A DNA stretch of 18,226 nucleotides, taken from positions 1 through 18,226 of the forward strand of contig JACCYC010000250.1 in the NCBI GenBank assembly GCA_013696665.1, read 5' to 3'. This stretch comes from Burkholderiaceae bacterium (lineage in GTDB: Bacteria > Pseudomonadota > Gammaproteobacteria > Burkholderiales > Burkholderiaceae_F). The translations under genes and the position numbers were made by a program. The notes below the pieces were generated by a model. It did not search any database. It saw nothing but the letters and a program-made list of their open reading frames with translations, and was not told the DNA's origin. Numbering within the stretch: position 1 is the stretch's first letter; each line of letters starts with the position of its first letter. Shown here one piece after another: positions 1 through 8,603 of this stretch.

Positions 1-596
1 ATACGTGGGAGGTCGAGCGCGACCGCCTGTTCGGCAACGCCGAGGTGCACGACATGGCGGTTGCCATTGGCGTTGATCCGCATGGCCCTGATGATGCGGT
101 CAGTCTTGACGGCCTGCGCTACGGCAAGGTGTGCATCCTGGCCGATGCCGACGTCGACGGCTCGCACATTCAGGTGCTGTTGTTGACCTTGTTCTTCCGC
201 CATTTTCCGCAGCTTGTGCATCGGGGCCATATCTACGTGGCGCGGCCCCCTCTGTACCGCGTTGACGTCCCGGCATTGGGAAAACGGCCGGCGCGCCGCC
301 TCTATTGCCTCGATGAAGCCGAGCTGGATACCACGCTCGAGAAATTGGTCGACGAGAACGTGAAGGAGGGCAGCTGGAACATCGCGCGCTTCAAGGGTCT
401 CGGCGAGATGAACCCCGAGCAGTTGTGGGAAACCACGATGAACCCCGATACGCGGCGCCTAATGCTTGTGGGTTTGGGTGATATTGCCGGAGCCGAAACA
501 TCGGCGATGATGACGATGCTGATGGGGCGTGCAGAGAGTCAGGCACGCAGGGCGTGGCTGGAAGACCACGGCAACGAGATCGAAGCAGACGTCTAA
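1..596 (+). CDS. parE: DNA topoisomerase IV subunit B (ParE), C-terminal part, 5' truncated by window edge
   Basis: ParE is the ATPase subunit of topoisomerase IV, which with ParC unlinks daughter chromosomes and relaxes supercoils in the cytoplasm. The open frame enters at base 3 and gives 197 visible residues, so the GHKL ATPase and transducer regions lie upstream of the window. Visible are the second half of the TOPRIM domain with the metal-binding DADVDG motif (nt 144-161), the PPLYR motif (about nt 247-261) and the RFKGLGEMN motif (about nt 388-414), all conserved in ParE and GyrB. The protein ends shortly after the TOPRIM/tail region, as ParE does, without the insert of enterobacterial GyrB. 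I prefer ParE to GyrB because parC lies downstream and the C-terminus resembles E. coli ParE. A GTG at 45 could look like a start, but homology continues upstream of it in frame. Confidence 0.95.
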   Translation, partial: TWEVERDRLFGNAEVHDMAVAIGVDPHGPDDAVSLDGLRYGKVCILADADVDGSHIQVLLLTLFFRHFPQLVHRGHIYVARPPLYRVDVPALGKRPARRLYCLDEAELDTTLEKLVDENVKEGSWNIARFKGLGEMNPEQLWETTMNPDTRRLMLVGLGDIAGAETSAMMTMLMGRAESQARRAWLEDHGNEIEADV

Positions 597-622
597 CCTG
601 TGGAAACGCCCGACGCACGGGC

Positions 623-650
623 TTGTGCGCCGCCTGCTTATAGGCATACT
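623..650 (+). promoter_or_regulatory. Possible sigma70-type promoter for the GGDEF-EAL gene
   Basis: A TTGTGC element (623-628) and a CATACT element (645-650) are separated by 16 bases. This would start transcription near 657, about 22 bases before the ATG at 680. Both boxes are imperfect, so this is a weak call based on spacing and position in the 83-base gap after parE. Confidence 0.25.
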
Positions 651-679
651 CGCGCACCGATAGCGGAAAAAGGGGCTCG

Positions 680-3600
680 ATGCCCGCGGCATCCCCACTC
701 AATTCGACCAGCGCAGCATTCCGCGTTTCGCGTCAGCTTTCAGTAGCAGCGCAATCACGCTGGTTCGGTGCGCTGATCGCGGCGTTGGCTATTGCTTTTA
801 TCGTTGCATTGGCCGCCCCAAGGCTTGTGGTCGGGACGGACGACACGTGGCTGAGCGGCCAAGCGCTGTCGCCACTGCGCACGGCATTGGGCTTGGCCCT
901 GCTGGTCACACTCGCGCTTTGGTTAATCGGAAGTCGCATCGCATTCGACGAGATGCAGGCGCAAGCGCGTCGCTGGGAGCGTTCGATTGAATCCATGAAC
1001 GTCGGCATCGCTCTGTACGATTGCGACGATCGCCTGATCAATTGCAACGCAACGTTCCGCGCGTTTTTTCCGGAAGTCGCGGCGATGCTTATTCCCGGTG
1101 TTCATTTTTACGACGTCGTCAAGGCGTACTACGAATCGGCGCCGCCCGAAGTCATCGACGGCCGGACACTCGAACAGTTTCTTGATGACGCACGGCGTCG
1201 CCGCAGCGGCTCCGAAGTCACTGAAGTCGTGCGGCACCACCATCAACGCTGGCTGCTGGTGACTGACTGCCGCACTGAAGACGGCGGCATCATCAGCTTC
1301 TGTCGGGACGTGACCGAACAGCAGCTGATCGAACATGAGCTGTCGAATCGTCGCAAACTGGTCGATGACCTGACAGAGCTCACCTATGACTGGTTCTGGC
1401 GTCAGGACGCCGAGGGCAAGTTCACAGAGTTTTCAGCCACAGTTGAAGTGCACATGCGGCAAAGCGGCGCCGAGCTGATAGGAAAAAAGCGAAGCGAAAT
1501 GGCGCACTTCGAGGGAGACGCACAGGCCTATGCGCGGCATCTGGCGCATATCGAGCGGCGCGAGCCTTTTCCGTGGCTTACCTACCGCACCAGGCGCGGC
1601 GACGGCACACCGATGTGGATCGCGGCGACAGGCAAACCCATTTTTGGCCAACGGGGTGAATTTCTTGGCTATTACGGTGCCGGTCGCGATGTCACCGACC
1701 GTGAGGAAACGTTGGCAGCCCTGCGCAAGAGCGAAGAGCGCTTTCGTGCGCTGACGCTTCTGGTGAGCGAGTGGTACTGGGAGACCGATACGGAGCTGCG
1801 ACTGACCAGCGTGCGCGGTGCGCCCGGTCTTGAGGAACGTGTACAGCAACTGCTGCTGGGTCAGCGGGTGTGGGACATCGCCGGCATTGATCGATCGATG
1901 CCGGTGAACTGGGAGAAGGTGCGCTCGGATGTTGCTGAACGACGGCCCTTCAAGCACCTGAAGATCAAGTTGTATCGGGATCACCTTGGGCAGAGCGCGT
2001 ACTACGAAATGTCGGGACAGCCCGTGTTCGAGCGCGGCGAGTTTGTCGGCTATCGCGGACTCGCCTCGGACGTGACGCAGCGCGAAACGTTGATCGCAAA
2101 GATCTCTGATGATGAGGCGCGGTTTCGCGCGCTGACTGAGCTGTCGTCGGACTGGTACTGGGAAATGGATGATCAATTGCGCTTTACGGTCTTGCGTCGC
2201 GGCGAACGCGACACCATTAACCTGGACGATTCCGACATCATTGGCAAGCATCGCTGGGAGCTGCCCGGGGAGTTGATACGACCGTCATCATGGGACGAAC
2301 ATCGCGCGACCCTTATGGCGCGGCAGCCGTTTCGCGACCTGATGTTCCGACGCTGGATGCCCGACGGCTCTTACGTTTACAACGTGACCAGCGGTGACCC
2401 AGTGTATGACGCGTTCGGTAAATTTGTCGGGTACCGCGGTATTGGCAAAAATATCACCGAGCAAGTCCGTTCGCAGGAGCGCATCGAGCGGCTCGCTACA
2501 GTCGACGAGCTAACCCAACTTGCCAACCGGCCGACTTTCGATGAGCACGCCGGCCGCATTCTTGCCAACGCGTACGCGGCTGAAAAGCGTTGCGCCTTGT
2601 TGTTCGTCGACCTGGACAATTTCAGATTGCTCAACAATGGATACGGCCATCGGGTGGGTGACCAGATGCTGGCCATCGTGGCGAGCCGGATGCGCGAAGT
2701 CATCGGCGATCCGCATCTGATCGGCCGTCGTGGCGGTGACGAACTCGTTGTGTTGCTGGTCGATATCCCGCGTGCCGACCATGCAGTCGAACTGGCGCGA
2801 ACGCTGATCGCGTCGATATCGGAACCCGCACGCATCCTCGGCATGGATGTCTCGGTGACGCCGTCGGTCGGCATCAGCTTTTTCCCGCAGGACGGAATCG
2901 ATCTCGACTCGCTGTTGAACGCCGCCGATGCCGCGATGTATCAGGCCAAGGAAAACGGACGGCAGACGTATGCGTTCTACACGCCGACCGTAGCTCGTCG
3001 AGCTGATTTGCGGCTGCGCCTGGAGCAGCGCCTGCGCAAGGCTGTCGAGGCCCGCGACTTCAAGCTTGTCTATCAACCGTTGATATCGCTCGACGATGGC
3101 AAGCTGGTCGGCGCTGAGGCGTTGATCCGCTGGAAGGACGCTGAACTCGGCGATATTTCTCCGGTGGAATTCATTCCGATCGCCGAGGAGTCGGGCCTGA
3201 TCGTGGCGCTTGGCGAATGGGTGCTGCACGAAGCGTGTCGCGCGCGGCGCGACTGGCGCATGCAGGGTTTAGATATACCGCCACTGTCGATCAACATGTC
3301 GGGCGTGCAGCTGCGCCAGTTGAGCTGCGTCGAGGGTCTGCTCAACGTGCTGAGCGAGTACGAGGTGGCTCCTGACGACATCGAGATCGAAGTCACCGAA
3401 ACTGGATTGCTGGACACCTCCGCGGTGTCGCGTGAGAACCTGGTGCGCATGCGAAATGCCGGTATCAGAATCGCGCTGGATGATTTCGGCGTCGGCTTTT
3501 CGAGCCTCGCCCATCTGCGCGATCTGCCGATCCATCGTCTGAAAATCGATCGCAGCTTTACGGTGGAATGCATGCGCGATGCGCGAACACTGACGATCGT

Positions 3601-3808
3601 GAAGGCCGTAATCGACATGGCGCGATCGCTTGGCATCAACATCACGGCCGAGGGCATCGAAACGCAGGCGCAGCAGACCTGGATGCAGCACCTGGGATGT
3701 GACTCCGCGCAAGGCTACCTGTTCGCACGCCCGCTGAACGTCGACGATTTCGTGCGCATGTTCATTGATCGCCGTGGCGTCGGACGCGAGCGGTCCTTGA
3801 TGCATTAA
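680..3808 (+). CDS. Membrane-anchored multi-PAS GGDEF-EAL protein (c-di-GMP signalling, probable phosphodiesterase)
   Basis: A 1042-residue sensor protein that makes or breaks cyclic di-GMP. Two hydrophobic segments (about residues 28-50 and 66-88) anchor it in the inner membrane. A PAS-like region follows at about 98-220. Then come three related PAS modules starting near residues 231, 358 and 485, each beginning with L-T-x-L and a (D/E)W(Y/F)W motif and closing with a D/N-(V/I)-T motif before a linker helix. The GGDEF domain is at about 615-775; its signature reads GGDEL (685-689), and no RxxD inhibitory site precedes it. The EAL domain (about 790-1035) keeps EAL (813-815), the NMSGVQ stretch, EVTET, DDFG (934-937), LKID, AEGIE and QGYLF, so hydrolysis of c-di-GMP is likely. 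The start is supported by a purine-rich AAAAAGGGG stretch a few bases upstream of the ATG. The gene separates parE from parC, which do not obviously share its function. The PAS ligand is unknown. Confidence 0.93.
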   Translation: MPAASPLNSTSAAFRVSRQLSVAAQSRWFGALIAALAIAFIVALAAPRLVVGTDDTWLSGQALSPLRTALGLALLVTLALWLIGSRIAFDEMQAQARRWERSIESMNVGIALYDCDDRLINCNATFRAFFPEVAAMLIPGVHFYDVVKAYYESAPPEVIDGRTLEQFLDDARRRRSGSEVTEVVRHHHQRWLLVTDCRTEDGGIISFCRDVTEQQLIEHELSNRRKLVDDLTELTYDWFWRQDAEGKFTEFSATVEVHMRQSGAELIGKKRSEMAHFEGDAQAYARHLAHIERREPFPWLTYRTRRGDGTPMWIAATGKPIFGQRGEFLGYYGAGRDVTDREETLAALRKSEERFRALTLLVSEWYWETDTELRLTSVRGAPGLEERVQQLLLGQRVWDIAGIDRSMPVNWEKVRSDVAERRPFKHLKIKLYRDHLGQSAYYEMSGQPVFERGEFVGYRGLASDVTQRETLIAKISDDEARFRALTELSSDWYWEMDDQLRFTVLRRGERDTINLDDSDIIGKHRWELPGELIRPSSWDEHRATLMARQPFRDLMFRRWMPDGSYVYNVTSGDPVYDAFGKFVGYRGIGKNITEQVRSQERIERLATVDELTQLANRPTFDEHAGRILANAYAAEKRCALLFVDLDNFRLLNNGYGHRVGDQMLAIVASRMREVIGDPHLIGRRGGDELVVLLVDIPRADHAVELARTLIASISEPARILGMDVSVTPSVGISFFPQDGIDLDSLLNAADAAMYQAKENGRQTYAFYTPTVARRADLRLRLEQRLRKAVEARDFKLVYQPLISLDDGKLVGAEALIRWKDAELGDISPVEFIPIAEESGLIVALGEWVLHEACRARRDWRMQGLDIPPLSINMSGVQLRQLSCVEGLLNVLSEYEVAPDDIEIEVTETGLLDTSAVSRENLVRMRNAGIRIALDDFGVGFSSLAHLRDLPIHRLKIDRSFTVECMRDARTLTIVKAVIDMARSLGINITAEGIETQAQQTWMQHLGCDSAQGYLFARPLNVDDFVRMFIDRRGVGRERSLMH

Positions 3809-3841
3809 GCGGGCGTTGCGGTCGCGCCGTGGTGGCGCCGG

Positions 3842-3847
3842 TAGAAT
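3842..3847 (+). promoter_or_regulatory. Possible -10 element for parC
   Basis: TAGAAT matches the sigma70 -10 consensus at five of six positions and lies 27 bases before the parC ATG, in the 66-base gap after the GGDEF-EAL gene. The nearest -35-like hexamer, TTGCGG at 3816-3821, is 20 bases away, which is too far, so the -35 remains unassigned. Confidence 0.35.
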
Positions 3848-3874
3848 CGCGCCGCGCCTTCGCAGTGCCCCCTC

Positions 3875-6217
3875 ATGGTTGAACAACAGACACTCTTTCC
3901 TCCCTCGGCTGGCGGCGGCGACGGCGATGACTCGCTGACGCTCGCCCGCTTCGCGCAGCAAGCCTATCTCGACTACGCAATCTCGGTGGTCAAAGGACGC
4001 GCGCTGCCCGATGGCTCGGACGGCCAAAAGCCGGTGCAGCGCCGGATCTTGTACGCAATGAACGCGATGGGTTTGGCCTCGGGGTCGCGCCCGGTAAAGT
4101 CAGCTCGTGTGGTCGGTGACGTGCTCGGTCGCTATCACCCGCACGGCGATCAGGCAGCGTACGACGCGCTGGTGCGCATGGCGCAGGATTTTTCACTGAG
4201 GTATCCGCTGATCGACGGTCAGGGCAACTTCGGCAGCCGCGATGGCGATGGTGCGGCCGCGATGCGCTACACCGAGGCCCGGCTGACGCCGATCGCGCGG
4301 CTGCTGCTCGATGAAATCGACGAGGGCACGGTCGATTTCATGCCGAACTACGACGGCTCGACGCAGGAGCCGCGGCTGTTGCCTGCACGGCTTCCATTCG
4401 TGTTGCTCAATGGTGCCTCGGGTATTGCGGTGGGTATGGCGACCGAGATTCCATCGCACAACTTGCGTGAAGTAGCAGCCGCGACCTTGCTATTGCTGCG
4501 GAATCCCAAGGCGAAGCTCGAGGAAGTACTGCGCGAAATGCCGGGTCCGGATTTTCCGGGAGGCGGTCAGATCATTTCGTCGCCAAGCGATATTCGCGAT
4601 GTCTATGCCAGCGGACGTGGCAGCGTCAAGGCGCGCGCGCGATTCGAGTTTGAGGAGCTGGCGCGGGGGCAATGGCAATTGATCGTTAACGAACTTCCCC
4701 CAGGCGCAACCTCTCAGCGCGTCCTCGAGGAAATCGAAGAACTGACCAACCCCAAGGTCCGCGCGGGCAAGAAAGCGTTGACCAGCGAACAGCAGCAGAC
4801 CAAGCAGACGATGCTGTCGTTGCTCGATACCGTACGCGATGAGTCAGGCAAGGATGCAGCGGTCCGGTTGGTGTTTGAGCCACGCACGTCGAAGATCGAT
4901 CGCGACGAATTGACGCGTGCACTGCTGGCGCACACCAGCATGGAGGGGAGCGCGTCGATCAATTTGGTGATGATCGGCGGCGACGGACGGCCACGCTGCA
5001 AGCCGCTGGTCACGGTGCTACTCGAGTGGATTGAATTTCGCATTGCCACTGTGCGCAGGCGGACCGAGCACCGGCTGCAGCGCGTCGATGATCGCCTGCA
5101 CATTCTGGAGGGACGGCAGCTGGTGCTGCTATCGATCGACCGGGTGATCAAGCTGATTCGCAATTCGGACGAGCCCAAGCCCGAGTTGATGCGCACGTTC
5201 AAGCTTTCTGAGCGGCAGGCCGATGACATTCTCGACCTTCGGCTGCGGCAACTTGCACGGCTTGAGGGATTTCGCATCGAACAGGAAATCGCGGAACTGC
5301 GCAAAGAGCAAGCCGCGCTTGGCAAGCTGCTCAATTCGGACCCCGCGCTGCGCAAGCTGGTCGGCAAGGAGGTTGAAGATGACGGCAAGAAATATGGTGA
5401 CAAGGATCCGCGGCGCACGCTGATCGAAACCGCAGAACGGGCGACCGTCGATAACCGAGTGGCCGACGAGCCGATTAGCGTGATCGTTTCAGAGAAAGGC
5501 TTCGTGCGTGCACGCACCGGTCACGCGCACGACGCCGGCCAGTTTGCGTTCAAGACGGGTGACGCATTGCATGCCGTGTTCGAGTGTCGCACTGTCGACT
5601 CGCTAATTGCAGTTGGCAGCAATGGGCGTGTCTACTCGGTGCCTGTGTCCCAGTTGCCGTCGGCGCGCGGCGACGGCGCACCGGCCACGTCGCTGATCGA
5701 TCTGGAAGCCGAAACGCGGCTCGTGGGTTATGTCGCGGGCGCCCCCTCGCAGCCGGTACTGCTGGCTACGAGCAATGGGTTCGGTTTTGCGGCAACACTA
5801 GGTGACCTGTCATCGCGCCAGCGTGGCGGAAAACAATTTATCAATGTCGACGCGGGAGCCGAGCCGCTGCGTCCGCAATTCGCCGATCCATCTTCAGATC
5901 ACCTGATTGCAACTCTGTCCGAGCGCGGGCGTGTACTGATATTTGATGCGGCCGAATTGAAAGCGTTATCGGGCGGAGGTCGCGGCGTGACGCTAATGGA
6001 TCTCGACGATGGCGAGAAGCTGTTGGCGGCGCTGCCGATTTCCAACGGCGTGATCCTGACAGGGACTCGTGGCAGTTCTGGCAAGCCGAGCGAGGTCAGG
6101 CTCGCCGGGCAAACGCTGGCAGCGCAACGAGGTCATCGCGCGCGCAAGGGCAAGCTCGTGGACGCAAGATTGAAACCGCCTTTTGATCTGCGAAAACCGG
6201 CTGACAACATCGAGTAA
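3875..6217 (+). CDS. parC: DNA topoisomerase IV subunit A (ParC)
   Basis: ParC is the DNA-cleaving subunit of topoisomerase IV and partners ParE, whose gene ends 3.3 kb upstream. At 780 residues it is slightly longer than E. coli ParC (752). The N-terminal breakage-reunion domain holds the QKPVQRRILYAM region, the quinolone-resistance-determining region around GRYHPHGDQAAYD, and AAMRYTEARL with the catalytic tyrosine at residue 132. A coiled-coil tower region follows. The C-terminal third contains repeated strand-rich blades of a reduced GyrA-type beta-pinwheel (about 540-760). The residue equivalent to E. coli Ser80 is Gln93, and that equivalent to Glu84 is Asp97. The ATG at 3875 lacks a clear Shine-Dalgarno sequence, but the N-terminal extension before the conserved TLARFAQQAYLDY region is of usual length. 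GyrA is less likely because of the overall ParC resemblance and the short C-terminal domain. Confidence 0.96.
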   Translation: MVEQQTLFPPSAGGGDGDDSLTLARFAQQAYLDYAISVVKGRALPDGSDGQKPVQRRILYAMNAMGLASGSRPVKSARVVGDVLGRYHPHGDQAAYDALVRMAQDFSLRYPLIDGQGNFGSRDGDGAAAMRYTEARLTPIARLLLDEIDEGTVDFMPNYDGSTQEPRLLPARLPFVLLNGASGIAVGMATEIPSHNLREVAAATLLLLRNPKAKLEEVLREMPGPDFPGGGQIISSPSDIRDVYASGRGSVKARARFEFEELARGQWQLIVNELPPGATSQRVLEEIEELTNPKVRAGKKALTSEQQQTKQTMLSLLDTVRDESGKDAAVRLVFEPRTSKIDRDELTRALLAHTSMEGSASINLVMIGGDGRPRCKPLVTVLLEWIEFRIATVRRRTEHRLQRVDDRLHILEGRQLVLLSIDRVIKLIRNSDEPKPELMRTFKLSERQADDILDLRLRQLARLEGFRIEQEIAELRKEQAALGKLLNSDPALRKLVGKEVEDDGKKYGDKDPRRTLIETAERATVDNRVADEPISVIVSEKGFVRARTGHAHDAGQFAFKTGDALHAVFECRTVDSLIAVGSNGRVYSVPVSQLPSARGDGAPATSLIDLEAETRLVGYVAGAPSQPVLLATSNGFGFAATLGDLSSRQRGGKQFINVDAGAEPLRPQFADPSSDHLIATLSERGRVLIFDAAELKALSGGGRGVTLMDLDDGEKLLAALPISNGVILTGTRGSSGKPSEVRLAGQTLAAQRGHRARKGKLVDARLKPPFDLRKPADNIE

Positions 6218-6281
6218 GTGTCCGCGGCAAGGGCGAATACACTTCAGCACTGCTCGCATTGACAGGACATTGGTAATTCGC

Positions 6282-6749
6282 ATGCGGATCCTCTACACCA
6301 CTTTGTTGTTCTTGCATGTTCTGGGCGTCGTCATCTGGGTTGGCGGCATGTTCGTTCTGCATTTCGCCGTGCGGCCATCGGTTGCGCGCCTGCAGGAGGC
6401 GTCAATGCGCCTGACCCTGTTGTCGTCGATCCTGGGCAGATTCATGTCCTGGGCAGCGATGGCGGTGATCGTCGTGTTGGCAAGCGGACTGGCGATGATC
6501 TTTAGCAGTGGAGGATTTCGCAACGCACACTTGTCAGTGCACCTGATGCTCGGCGTCGGGCTTGCGATGATGGCGCTTTATCTGCATATCCGGTTCGGTC
6601 CGTTCCGGCGCATGCGGGCGGCGGTGGTCACGAGCGACTGGCCGGTCGCGGCGGCCAATCTTGAAACCGTCCGTAAGCTCGTTGCACTTAACCTCGGGCT
6701 CGGCGTTCTCACCATCGCGATTGCAACGATCGGCCGCGCTCTGCTGTAG
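6282..6749 (+). CDS. Small CopD-like four-helix membrane protein
   Basis: A 155-residue hydrophobic protein with four predicted transmembrane helices at about residues 4-30, 55-74, 84-105 and 130-152. Helix 1 carries LHVLGVVIWVGGMF, a pattern typical of the CopD / copper-resistance D membrane-domain family and reminiscent of HemJ-type proteins. Histidines 12, 27, 87 and 102 lie in or beside the helices and could bind metal or haem; this is inference. I chose the ATG at 6282 because the frame upstream, which stays open to an ATG at 6183 inside parC, is polar and unlike the family. An AGGA at 6264-6267 is rather far (14 bases) to serve as ribosome binding site; an in-frame TTG at 6270 is possible but sits too close to it. 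The gene lies between parC and mdlA. Its transport substrate or partner cannot be told from sequence. Confidence 0.75.
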   Translation: MRILYTTLLFLHVLGVVIWVGGMFVLHFAVRPSVARLQEASMRLTLLSSILGRFMSWAAMAVIVVLASGLAMIFSSGGFRNAHLSVHLMLGVGLAMMALYLHIRFGPFRRMRAAVVTSDWPVAAANLETVRKLVALNLGLGVLTIAIATIGRALL

Positions 6750-6751
6750 CG

Positions 6752-6768
6752 GCCGGCTATCCGCCGGC
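6752..6768 (+). repeat. Short GCCGGC inverted repeat between the copD-like gene and mdlA
   Basis: Two copies of GCCGGC (6752-6757 and 6763-6768) are separated by five bases and could form a 6-bp stem directly after the stop codon of the CopD-like gene. Only three T residues follow, so it is a poor intrinsic terminator. It could instead slow ribosome entry at the mdlA GTG 11 bases downstream, or mean nothing. Confidence 0.3.
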
Positions 6769-6778
6769 TTTCAGCTTC

Positions 6779-8548
6779 GTGTCGCTTTATCAACTTATCG
6801 GTGGATTTGTCGTGCGCCACTGGCGCGCCTATGTCGCATCGGCATTGATGCTGATCGGCATCGCTGTGCTGACCGTGTGGGTACCCCGCGTTGTTGGCAA
6901 GGCGGTCGACGGACTCATCGCTGGCACATTGAGCGGCGGCGCGTTGACGCGCGAGCTTTTCACGCTCGTGATTATGGGGGCGGTCATTTACTTGCTGCGG
7001 GTCGGCTGGAGGCTGCAGCTTTTTTCTGCGGCGTACCAACTGGGTGTCGAACTTCGAACCCGCCTGTACGAGCGGCTGGCGCATCAAGGACCGTCGTTTT
7101 TCAACCGCAGTCGTACAGGCGACCTGATGGCGCGCGCCACCAACGACGTCGATGCGATCGAGATGGCCGCGGGCGAGGCCTTCCTTGCGGGATTCGACGG
7201 CACGCTGACGTTGATCCTCGTGATCGCGATGATGGCGCTGGGCATCGACTGGCGACTAGCGCTGATTGCATTGCTGCCCTTTCCGCTGATGGCGCTCGCC
7301 TTCTGGCTGATCTCGCGGCGCGTACACATTGCGTGGCGCGATTCTCTCGATCGGTTTTCGAATCTGAACGATCATGTTCAGGAAACCATTGGCGGTGTGC
7401 GAACGCTGCGCGCGCTCGGGCTTGAAATGCACGCCGGCCGCGAGTTCGCACAACGCGCAGGTGCCGCAGCCGATGCCAACTTCCGTGCATTGAAATGGGA
7501 GGCGGCGTACGAACCTGCAGTGGGACTGACGCTGACCATCGCTACCGCGCTGACGCTTGGGGTTGGTGGATGGCTTGTGTGGCAGCAGGAACTGACGGTT
7601 GGAGAACTTACGAGCTTTGCGATGTATCTGTCGCAGCTGATTTGGCCAATGTTTGCCGCGGGCTGGGTGCTATCGCTGATTGAGCGCGGCAAGGCAGGCT
7701 GGACGCGCCTTCAGCCGACGCTCGCGGAGCCCCTGTCAATTGCCGACAATGGCACAACTGATGCGATGCCCACGGGCCCGTTGCGTTTCGAGCAGGTGAG
7801 CTTCAGCTATGGAGCGCAATCGCCGAACGCGATCGAAGACCTCTCCTTCGAGCTGCCCGCTGGCCACACGCTCGGAATTGTTGGGCCCACAGGATCCGGT
7901 AAGTCCACGTTGCTCGCGCTGCTGTTACGCCATTACGCGCCCAATAGCGGACGAATCACGTGGGGCGGTTCTCCGATCGAGGGCTATACGCTCAATGCGC
8001 TGCGCGGTGCGATCAGTTGGGTTCCGCAGGAGGCGTTTTTGTTTTCCGCGACGCTTGCCGAAAACATCGCGCTCGCGCGTAGCGATGCAACCCATATTGA
8101 ACTCGAGAATGCGGCCGAGCTCGCGGCGCTGCACGACGACATTGCTCGATTCCCGCAGGGCTATCAAACCCTGGTTGGCGAGCGCGGCGTTACGCTTTCG
8201 GGGGGCCAGCGGCAAAGAGTCGCGATCGCGCGCGCGCTGCTCACCGAAAAGCCGACGCTGCTACTCGACGACGCGCTGTCCGCTGTCGACACCGGCACTG
8301 AGACACGGATCCTTTCGCATCTGCGAGCCGAACGTTCCGAACAGCAGGTGGGTTCGCCGCAGCAGCACCGCACCGCGATCATTGTCAGTCATCGGCTATC
8401 TGCGGTCGCACAAGCCGACAACATCTTGGTATTGCGTGCCGGGCGAATCGTTGAAGCCGGATCGCACCAGCAGCTGTTGCACGCAAATGGCTGGTACGCG
8501 TCGCAGTGGCGTTATCAGCAGCTCGAGGCCAGCTTGGAGGCGGCTTGA
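6779..8548 (+). CDS. mdlA: ABC exporter half-transporter, MdlA (SmdA) type
   Basis: A 589-residue fused permease-ATPase of the MdlA family. It is expected to pair with the product of the next gene in the inner membrane as an exporter whose substrate is uncertain. The N-terminal ABC type-1 transmembrane domain (about 15-300) has six helices and the family stretch TGDLMARATNDVD. The nucleotide-binding domain (about 335-580) has Walker A GPTGSGKST (369-377), the signature LSGGQ (473-477), Walker B ending in D497 with D498 where a catalytic Glu is usual, and the H-loop His538. The E. coli MdlA that I recall has the same DD, so this is a family trait, not damage. The C-terminal RYQQLEA motif also matches MdlA. 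The start is a GTG with no obvious Shine-Dalgarno sequence; homology with MdlA begins within a few residues of it. An overlapping 248-codon frame (7809-8555) is a shadow. Confidence 0.93.
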   Translation: MSLYQLIGGFVVRHWRAYVASALMLIGIAVLTVWVPRVVGKAVDGLIAGTLSGGALTRELFTLVIMGAVIYLLRVGWRLQLFSAAYQLGVELRTRLYERLAHQGPSFFNRSRTGDLMARATNDVDAIEMAAGEAFLAGFDGTLTLILVIAMMALGIDWRLALIALLPFPLMALAFWLISRRVHIAWRDSLDRFSNLNDHVQETIGGVRTLRALGLEMHAGREFAQRAGAAADANFRALKWEAAYEPAVGLTLTIATALTLGVGGWLVWQQELTVGELTSFAMYLSQLIWPMFAAGWVLSLIERGKAGWTRLQPTLAEPLSIADNGTTDAMPTGPLRFEQVSFSYGAQSPNAIEDLSFELPAGHTLGIVGPTGSGKSTLLALLLRHYAPNSGRITWGGSPIEGYTLNALRGAISWVPQEAFLFSATLAENIALARSDATHIELENAAELAALHDDIARFPQGYQTLVGERGVTLSGGQRQRVAIARALLTEKPTLLLDDALSAVDTGTETRILSHLRAERSEQQVGSPQQHRTAIIVSHRLSAVAQADNILVLRAGRIVEAGSHQQLLHANGWYASQWRYQQLEASLEAA

Positions 8549-8603
8549 ATCTTAAAGGCCGCTGCGAGCAAGGGTCGGCGATGTCCGACCAGGTCGCCGT
8601 GTA

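Noticed and set aside
45..596. GTG at 45 as the start of a short gene
   Set aside because: ParE-like sequence continues in frame from base 3, so this is the internal part of a truncated gene.
1433..2251. A 272-codon open frame on the - strand
   Set aside because: It is antisense to the PAS modules of the GGDEF-EAL gene, with no recognisable domain.
6216..6244. Imperfect hairpin (AAGTGT / ACACTT) after parC as an intrinsic terminator
   Set aside because: It has a large internal bulge and no T-run downstream.
6259..6264. A perfect TTGACA box before the CopD-like gene
   Set aside because: No -10-like hexamer lies 15-19 bases downstream; that position falls on the start codon.
6183..6281. Upstream extension of the CopD-like frame starting inside parC
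   Set aside because: The 33 extra residues are polar and would precede the first membrane helix, unlike the family, and would overlap the parC end.
7809..8555. A 248-codon open frame on the + strand overlapping the end of mdlA
   Set aside because: It lies fully over the MdlA nucleotide-binding domain in another frame, is Arg/Ser-rich and resembles no family; the mdlA frame has clear motifs.
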